Assembly (NCBI GenBank): GCA_002298155.1
Contig: DBME01000123.1
Span: forward strand, 4,159-14,749
Reading direction: 5' to 3'
DNA: 10,591 bases
Origin: Holophagaceae bacterium UBA706
GTDB taxonomy: Bacteria; Acidobacteriota; Holophagae; Holophagales; Holophagaceae
The position numbers were made by a program, and so were the translations under genes. Below the pieces are notes generated by a model, which was given only the letters and a program-made list of their open reading frames with translations, searched no databases and was not told the origin of the DNA. Of the stretch, positions 7,300 to 10,591 are shown piece by piece. The first letter of the stretch is position 1; the number at the start of each line of letters is the position of its first letter.

Positions 7300-8178
7300 A
7301 TGACCTTTCTCATCGCCGTCCTTCTGGGCCTGATCCAGGGCATCACCGAGTTCCTGCCCGTGTCGTCGACCGCCCACCTGACGTTGGCCGAAAACCTTCT
7401 CCTCCACCGGTCCATGCCGCTGGCCTTCGACGTGCTCCTGCACGTGGGCACCCTCCTGGCCCTGGTCGTCTACTTCCGGGGCGAGATCATGCGGATGCTG
7501 CGCGGCCTGGCGGGACAGGACGCCGAGGGACGCACCCTGGCGAAGTGGATCCTGGTGGCCATGGTGCCCACGGTGGTCTTCGGGTTCGCCACCAGCCACG
7601 TGAAGGAGGCCGCCAAGGCCCACCTGTGGGTCTACGGCGTCTGCCTCCTGCTCACCGCCGGCCTCCTCTACGCCGCCAACGAGCAGAGCCGCACCCGCGA
7701 GGGCAGGGACCTGGAGGGGGTGGGGCCCCTGGACGCCCTGGCCATCGGCGCCATCCAGGGCCTGGGCGGCGGGTTCGGCCTCTCCCGCAGCGGTTCCACC
7801 ATCGCCATGGGCGTCTTCCGCGGCCTGAAGCTGCCCGCGGCCACGCGCTTCAGCTTCCTCCTGGGCATGCCCACCATCCTGGGCGCCGCCGTCCTGGAGG
7901 GCACCAAGCTCCTCAAGACCCTCCTGCGGCACAAGCCCCTGGAAGGCGACATGGTCTTCCCCGCCGGGTCCATCTCCCCCACCGTGGCCTGCATCGTGGG
8001 CGTGGCCGTGGCCGCCATCTCGGGCTATTTCGCCATCGGCCTCCTGGACCGGTTCACCCGCAAGCCCAAGCTCAATCCCTTCGCCTTCTACTGCCTGTGC
8101 GCCGGTATCGTGATGATCGTCCTGGGCACCGTGGGGGCCAAGGGGTTCATCTACGTCCAAGGCGTCTCCCTCCCCTGA
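7300..8178 (+). CDS. uppP: Undecaprenyl-diphosphate phosphatase (UppP/BacA family)
   Basis: The 292-residue, very hydrophobic protein recycles the lipid carrier by removing a phosphate from undecaprenyl diphosphate at the cytoplasmic membrane, a step needed for peptidoglycan and other envelope polymers. It starts with the family pattern GLIQGITEFLPVSSTAHL (10-27), containing the Q13-x3-E17 acidic motif, followed by VLLHVGTLLAL (45-55) with His48. The second catalytic block is GLSRSGSTIAMG (160-171) with Arg163. Several further membrane helices follow, ending with a C-terminal helix near 260-280. Two positions differ from the usual motifs: Ala for Gly before HL, and Phe for Pro in the PGxSRSG block. 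GGAG lies 5 nt before the ATG at 7300; the longer upstream frame is antisense to ltaE. Length is slightly above the E. coli protein (273). The gene is divergent from ltaE and 55 bp ahead of the ABC pair. Confidence 0.93.
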   Translation: MTFLIAVLLGLIQGITEFLPVSSTAHLTLAENLLLHRSMPLAFDVLLHVGTLLALVVYFRGEIMRMLRGLAGQDAEGRTLAKWILVAMVPTVVFGFATSHVKEAAKAHLWVYGVCLLLTAGLLYAANEQSRTREGRDLEGVGPLDALAIGAIQGLGGGFGLSRSGSTIAMGVFRGLKLPAATRFSFLLGMPTILGAAVLEGTKLLKTLLRHKPLEGDMVFPAGSISPTVACIVGVAVAAISGYFAIGLLDRFTRKPKLNPFAFYCLCAGIVMIVLGTVGAKGFIYVQGVSLP

Positions 8179-8192
8179 TCGGGGGGTTGGGG

Positions 8193-8198
8193 TAGACT
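8193..8198 (+). promoter_or_regulatory. Possible -10 element before the NatA-like gene
   Basis: TAGACT lies about 35 nt before the GTG start of the ATPase gene in the 55-bp gap after uppP. It keeps TA and the final T of the -10 pattern but has no visible -35. The preceding sequence (CCCCTGATCGGGG, about 8173-8185) can form a short hairpin, but there is no T-run, so I do not call a uppP terminator. Read-through from uppP remains possible. Confidence 0.25.
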
Positions 8199-8233
8199 GG
8201 ACGGACCAACGTTCGCAACCACGGGAGACCCGC

Positions 8234-8998
8234 GTGATCCAAATCACGGACATCTACAAGTCTTTTATCGTCAAGGACAAGAAAACCCGTTCCAAAATGA
8301 AGATCGAAGCCGTCAAGGGCATCTCCCTGACGGTCAAGCCGGGTGAGATCTACGGCCTGCTCGGCCCCAACGGCGCCGGCAAGTCCACCACCCTGCGCAT
8401 GATCGCCGGGCTCATGCAGCCCGACGCCGGGAGCATCGAGGTGTGCGGGATCAATTCCCAGCGCGAGCCCGAGCGCGCCCGGGCGACCATCGGCTACCTC
8501 TCCACGGACATCAGCATCTACAACCGCTTCACCCCCCGCGAGCTCCTCAAGCTCTTCGGGGAGTTCCAGGGCGTGGAGGCCAACGTGGCCGAGCGCCGCG
8601 GCATCCACCTGCTCGAGCGCCTGCATATGGCCGAATTCGCGGACGTGAAGATGGAAGGGTTCTCCGGGGGCCAGAAGCAGAAGGTCTCCATCGCCCGGGC
8701 CCTGCTCCATGATCCCAAGGTGGTGATCTTCGACGAGCCCACCACGGGGCTGGACGTGCTCACCGCCAAGACGGTGCTCGACCTGCTCAAGATCATGAAG
8801 TCCGAGGGCCGCACGGTCATCGTCTCCACCCACGTCATGCCCATGGTCGAATCCACTTGCGACCGCATCGGCATCATCTTCGAGGGCGCCCTCCACGGCG
8901 ACGCCTCGCCCCGTGAAGTGCTGGACCGGTGGGGGGTCAAGACCCTCGACGAGGTGTTCTTCCAGCTTGTTGCGGACAAGGAAAGGGGTGTCGCATGA
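8234..8998 (+). CDS. natA: ABC transporter ATP-binding protein, NatA-like
   Basis: The 254-residue ATPase has Walker A GPNGAGKST (44-52), the signature FSGGQKQ (143-149, with Phe in place of the usual Leu), Walker B VVIFDEPT (163-170) and the switch His200 in STHVMP. It hydrolyses ATP to drive the permease encoded next door. Where most ABC ATPases have a Q-loop Gln, it reads YLSTDISIYNRFTP (88-101), the Ser/Thr-Asp form typical of the NatA subgroup. B. subtilis NatAB is a sodium exporter; the substrate here is inferred only from that resemblance and could be another ion or small molecule. Translation begins at GTG 8234, with GGGAGA (8223-8228) a few bases upstream. The stop overlaps the permease start in ATGA, so the two are translationally coupled. 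The N-terminus has a lysine-rich insert (about 14-24) before the first core strand. Confidence 0.9.
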   Translation: MIQITDIYKSFIVKDKKTRSKMKIEAVKGISLTVKPGEIYGLLGPNGAGKSTTLRMIAGLMQPDAGSIEVCGINSQREPERARATIGYLSTDISIYNRFTPRELLKLFGEFQGVEANVAERRGIHLLERLHMAEFADVKMEGFSGGQKQKVSIARALLHDPKVVIFDEPTTGLDVLTAKTVLDLLKIMKSEGRTVIVSTHVMPMVESTCDRIGIIFEGALHGDASPREVLDRWGVKTLDEVFFQLVADKERGVA

Positions 8999-10215
8999 GG
9001 GGCGCGCTGCTGATCGTCAAGAAGGAGTTCATGGAGCTGTCCAAGGACCGCAAGACCATGTTCTTCACCTTCGTCATGCCGCTGATCCTCTATCCCCTCA
9101 TCTTCTCGATGATGGGCAAACTGGGCCAGAACGACGAGGCCCAGCGTGTCGCCAAGCCCAGCCGGGTCTGGCTGGTGGATCCCTCCGGCCTGGTCGCGCC
9201 GGTCCTGGGCGCCGACGGCAAGACCATCCAGGTCGTTCCCAAGCCCGAAGGTGATGTCAAGCAGGCCATCCGCGACCAGAAGCTCGAACTGGCCGTGGAG
9301 GTCGATCCCAAGGCCGCCGAGAAGCTGGCGCGCCACGAGACCTGGACGGTCAAGGCCGTCTACGACCGCAGCGACGATTCCTCCCGCCTGGCCCTGGACC
9401 GGGTCAAGAAGGCCATGGCCGCCCAGGACAAGATCTGGGTCGGCGAGCGACTGCAGGCCATCAAGGCTTCCGCCGACCTGGCCGTGCCCACGAAGGTCGA
9501 GACCGAAGATGCCGGCGGCGTTGGCCGGGCCATCGGCAAGGCCCTGGGCTCCTTCCTGCCGTACCTGCTCATGATCATGATGTATTCCGGCGCCATGCAG
9601 CCGGGCATCTACTGCACCGCCGGCGAAAAGGAGCGGGGCACCCTCCTCAGCCTCCTCACCACCAGCATCCCCCGCAGCCAGATCATCATCGGCAAGTTGC
9701 TGTATGTCTTCTCCATCGGCATCATCGTCGCCGTGATCAACCTGCTCAGCATGTCCTTCTCCATGAGCCGCCTGATCGCTGGCGAAGCGGCCCATGCCGC
9801 CCAAGGCGCGGCCGCCCATCCCGCCATGGCCGATCTGGCTGCACTCGCCTCCCCGGCAGTCCTGGGCCTTTCCTTCCTACTGATCATCCCCCTGGGCCTT
9901 TTCTTCGCCAATTTCATCATCCTTGGCGGCATCCAGGCCCGGAACACGGTCGAGGCGGGCACGGCGCTCATGCCCGGCGTCTTCGTGGTGGTGTTCCTGG
10001 GCGTCTTCTCCATGGCCCCCGGCATCGAAAAGATGGCGTTCCTGCCCTACGTGCCCGTCCTGAACGTCAGCCTGGCCATACGCAAGTTGTTCAGCCAACA
10101 GGCGAACTACTGGGAATATGCAGTCGCCCTGGGCATGACCATCGGCCTCGCCGCCTTGATGACCTGGGTCTCCACCCGCATGCTCAACCGCGAATCGGCT
10201 ATATTCAAGGTTTAG
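8995..10215 (+). CDS. natB: ABC transporter permease, NatB-like (ABC2 family)
   Basis: The 406-residue permease starts at ATG 8995, overlapping the ATPase stop by 4 nt, with a purine-rich GGAAAGGGG run (8980-8988) upstream. It has an N-terminal cytoplasmic helix (VKKEFMELSKDRKTM), a first membrane helix at about 22-41 and a large extracytoplasmic domain of about 140 residues (about 42-185). A second hydrophobic segment follows at about 186-206. The motif EKERGTLLSLLTTSIPRSQ (211-229) is the coupling region of ABC2/NatB permeases that contacts the ATPase. Hydrophobic segments follow near 232-255, 287-311, 322-342 and 370-391. With NatA it should form a two-plus-two exporter in the cytoplasmic membrane. 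Length is close to B. subtilis NatB (about 386). An Ala/His-rich loop at about 262-286 is specific to this protein as far as I can see. Sodium export is an inference. Confidence 0.88.
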   Translation: MRGALLIVKKEFMELSKDRKTMFFTFVMPLILYPLIFSMMGKLGQNDEAQRVAKPSRVWLVDPSGLVAPVLGADGKTIQVVPKPEGDVKQAIRDQKLELAVEVDPKAAEKLARHETWTVKAVYDRSDDSSRLALDRVKKAMAAQDKIWVGERLQAIKASADLAVPTKVETEDAGGVGRAIGKALGSFLPYLLMIMMYSGAMQPGIYCTAGEKERGTLLSLLTTSIPRSQIIIGKLLYVFSIGIIVAVINLLSMSFSMSRLIAGEAAHAAQGAAAHPAMADLAALASPAVLGLSFLLIIPLGLFFANFIILGGIQARNTVEAGTALMPGVFVVVFLGVFSMAPGIEKMAFLPYVPVLNVSLAIRKLFSQQANYWEYAVALGMTIGLAALMTWVSTRMLNRESAIFKV

Positions 10216-10217
10216 GG

Positions 10218-10223
10218 TATAGT
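10218..10223 (+). promoter_or_regulatory. Possible -10 element before the TPR-like gene
   Basis: TATAGT matches five of six -10 positions and lies just after the permease stop, about 32 nt before the next ATG. It is in a small AT-rich patch that stands out from the GC-rich surroundings. No -35 is clear, and no terminator hairpin follows the permease gene, so read-through is also possible. Confidence 0.35.
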
Positions 10224-10255
10224 TGAAATCCGCCGATCATTCTGAGGAACCAAGC

Positions 10256-10591
10256 ATGGCAACCAAGTCCAAGACATCCGAGAGCCCGGCTCCGGTGAAG
10301 GAAGTGTCCCTCAAGGGGATGTTGGCCACCGCGCTGGACCAGTTCAACGCGGGGAACCTGAAGGAAGCCCAGGCCGGCTTCACGACCCTCCAGGAGGAGG
10401 CGTCCAAGGTCGAGGATTTCCGCCTCGCCCGCGCGGCCCAGGACTACCTCAAGGCCATCCAGACCCGCCTTGACAGCCAGGTGGCGTCCGCGCCCCTGTC
10501 CGTGGAGCTGGCCGCCCAGGTCAAGCTCAACCTGCACGAGTCCGACGCCGCCCTGAACCTGCTCGAGGAGGGCCTCAAGGCCCGCCCCACC
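10256..10591 (+). CDS. TPR-like repeat protein, N-terminal part, partial
   Basis: From ATG 10256, 112 codons remain open to the window edge, so the C-terminus is missing. GAGGA at 10244-10248 lies 7 nt upstream and fixes the start. After a polar Lys/Ser/Pro tail (1-18) come paired helices with a tetratricopeptide pattern: ALDQFNAGNLKEAQAGFTTL (26-45) shows the A-x-x-x-F-x-x-G-x-x-x-E-A spacing, and a second possible unit runs near 88-110 (DAALNLLEEGLKARP). No signal peptide or membrane segment is seen, so it is probably cytoplasmic. Such repeats mediate protein contacts; no specific role can be read. It is 40 bp after the permease gene on the same strand, but the TATAGT in that gap suggests a separate unit. 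I do not recognise the family beyond the repeat pattern. Confidence 0.75.
   Translation, partial: MATKSKTSESPAPVKEVSLKGMLATALDQFNAGNLKEAQAGFTTLQEEASKVEDFRLARAAQDYLKAIQTRLDSQVASAPLSVELAAQVKLNLHESDAALNLLEEGLKARPT

Noticed and set aside
8173..8190. Short inverted repeat CCCC/GGGG after the uppP stop
   Set aside because: The stem is about 4 bp and is followed by G-rich sequence rather than a T-run, so it is not supported as a terminator.
7249..8253. Upstream extension of the threonine aldolase frame to 8253
   Set aside because: The added residues are antisense to uppP and have no aldolase similarity. The family N-terminus begins exactly at the ATG at 7248.

Overview
The window looks like a chromosomal segment from a very GC-rich Gram-negative-type bacterium. 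Third codon positions are almost all G or C, and long antisense ORFs shadow most real genes. The mix of genes is a secreted thermolysin-type protease, [NiFe]-hydrogenase maturation genes, a CHASE-PAS-PAS hybrid sensor kinase, a NatAB-type exporter and a divergent UppP. This would fit an acidobacterium of the Holophagae/Geothrix type, but that placement is an impression from gene style and not a proven assignment. There are no tRNA or rRNA genes, CRISPR arrays, insertion sequences or phage genes, and base composition shows no break that would suggest a recent insertion.

Layout. (1) Positions 1-668, minus strand: the N-terminal propeptide part of a secreted M4-type metalloprotease, cut by the window edge. 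(2) Positions 669-902: a divergent control region with an AT-rich island. (3) Positions 903-3263, plus strand: hypC-hypD-hypE, translationally overlapped (4 and 11 nt). (4) Positions 3260-6115, minus strand: a 951-residue hybrid histidine kinase whose stop codon interlocks with the hypE stop codon in a shared CTAG. (5) Positions 6196-7248, minus strand: low-specificity L-threonine aldolase, possibly read from a leaderless transcript. (6) Positions 7300-8178, plus strand: undecaprenyl-diphosphate phosphatase, divergent from the aldolase across only 51 bp. (7) Positions 8234-10215, plus strand: an ABC ATPase and permease pair of NatA/NatB type with an ATGA overlap. (8) Position 10256 to the right edge: the start of a TPR-like protein.

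How the genes work together. HypC, HypD and HypE form the core that builds and delivers the Fe(CN)2CO group of [NiFe]-hydrogenases. HypE makes the cyanide on its C-terminal cysteine, and the HypC-HypD complex carries the iron. HypA, HypB, HypF and the hydrogenase itself are not in the window, so this is a split hyp locus. The ABC pair is a complete two-gene exporter. The kinase, aldolase, phosphatase and protease have no evident pathway link to one another.

The window is mostly ordinary housekeeping and accessory content, and I found no clear undescribed system. The points most worth checking are the interlocked hypE/kinase stop codons, the compact aldolase/uppP divergent promoter with its leaderless candidate, substitutions in the UppP and HypD motifs, and the alternative start of the protease.
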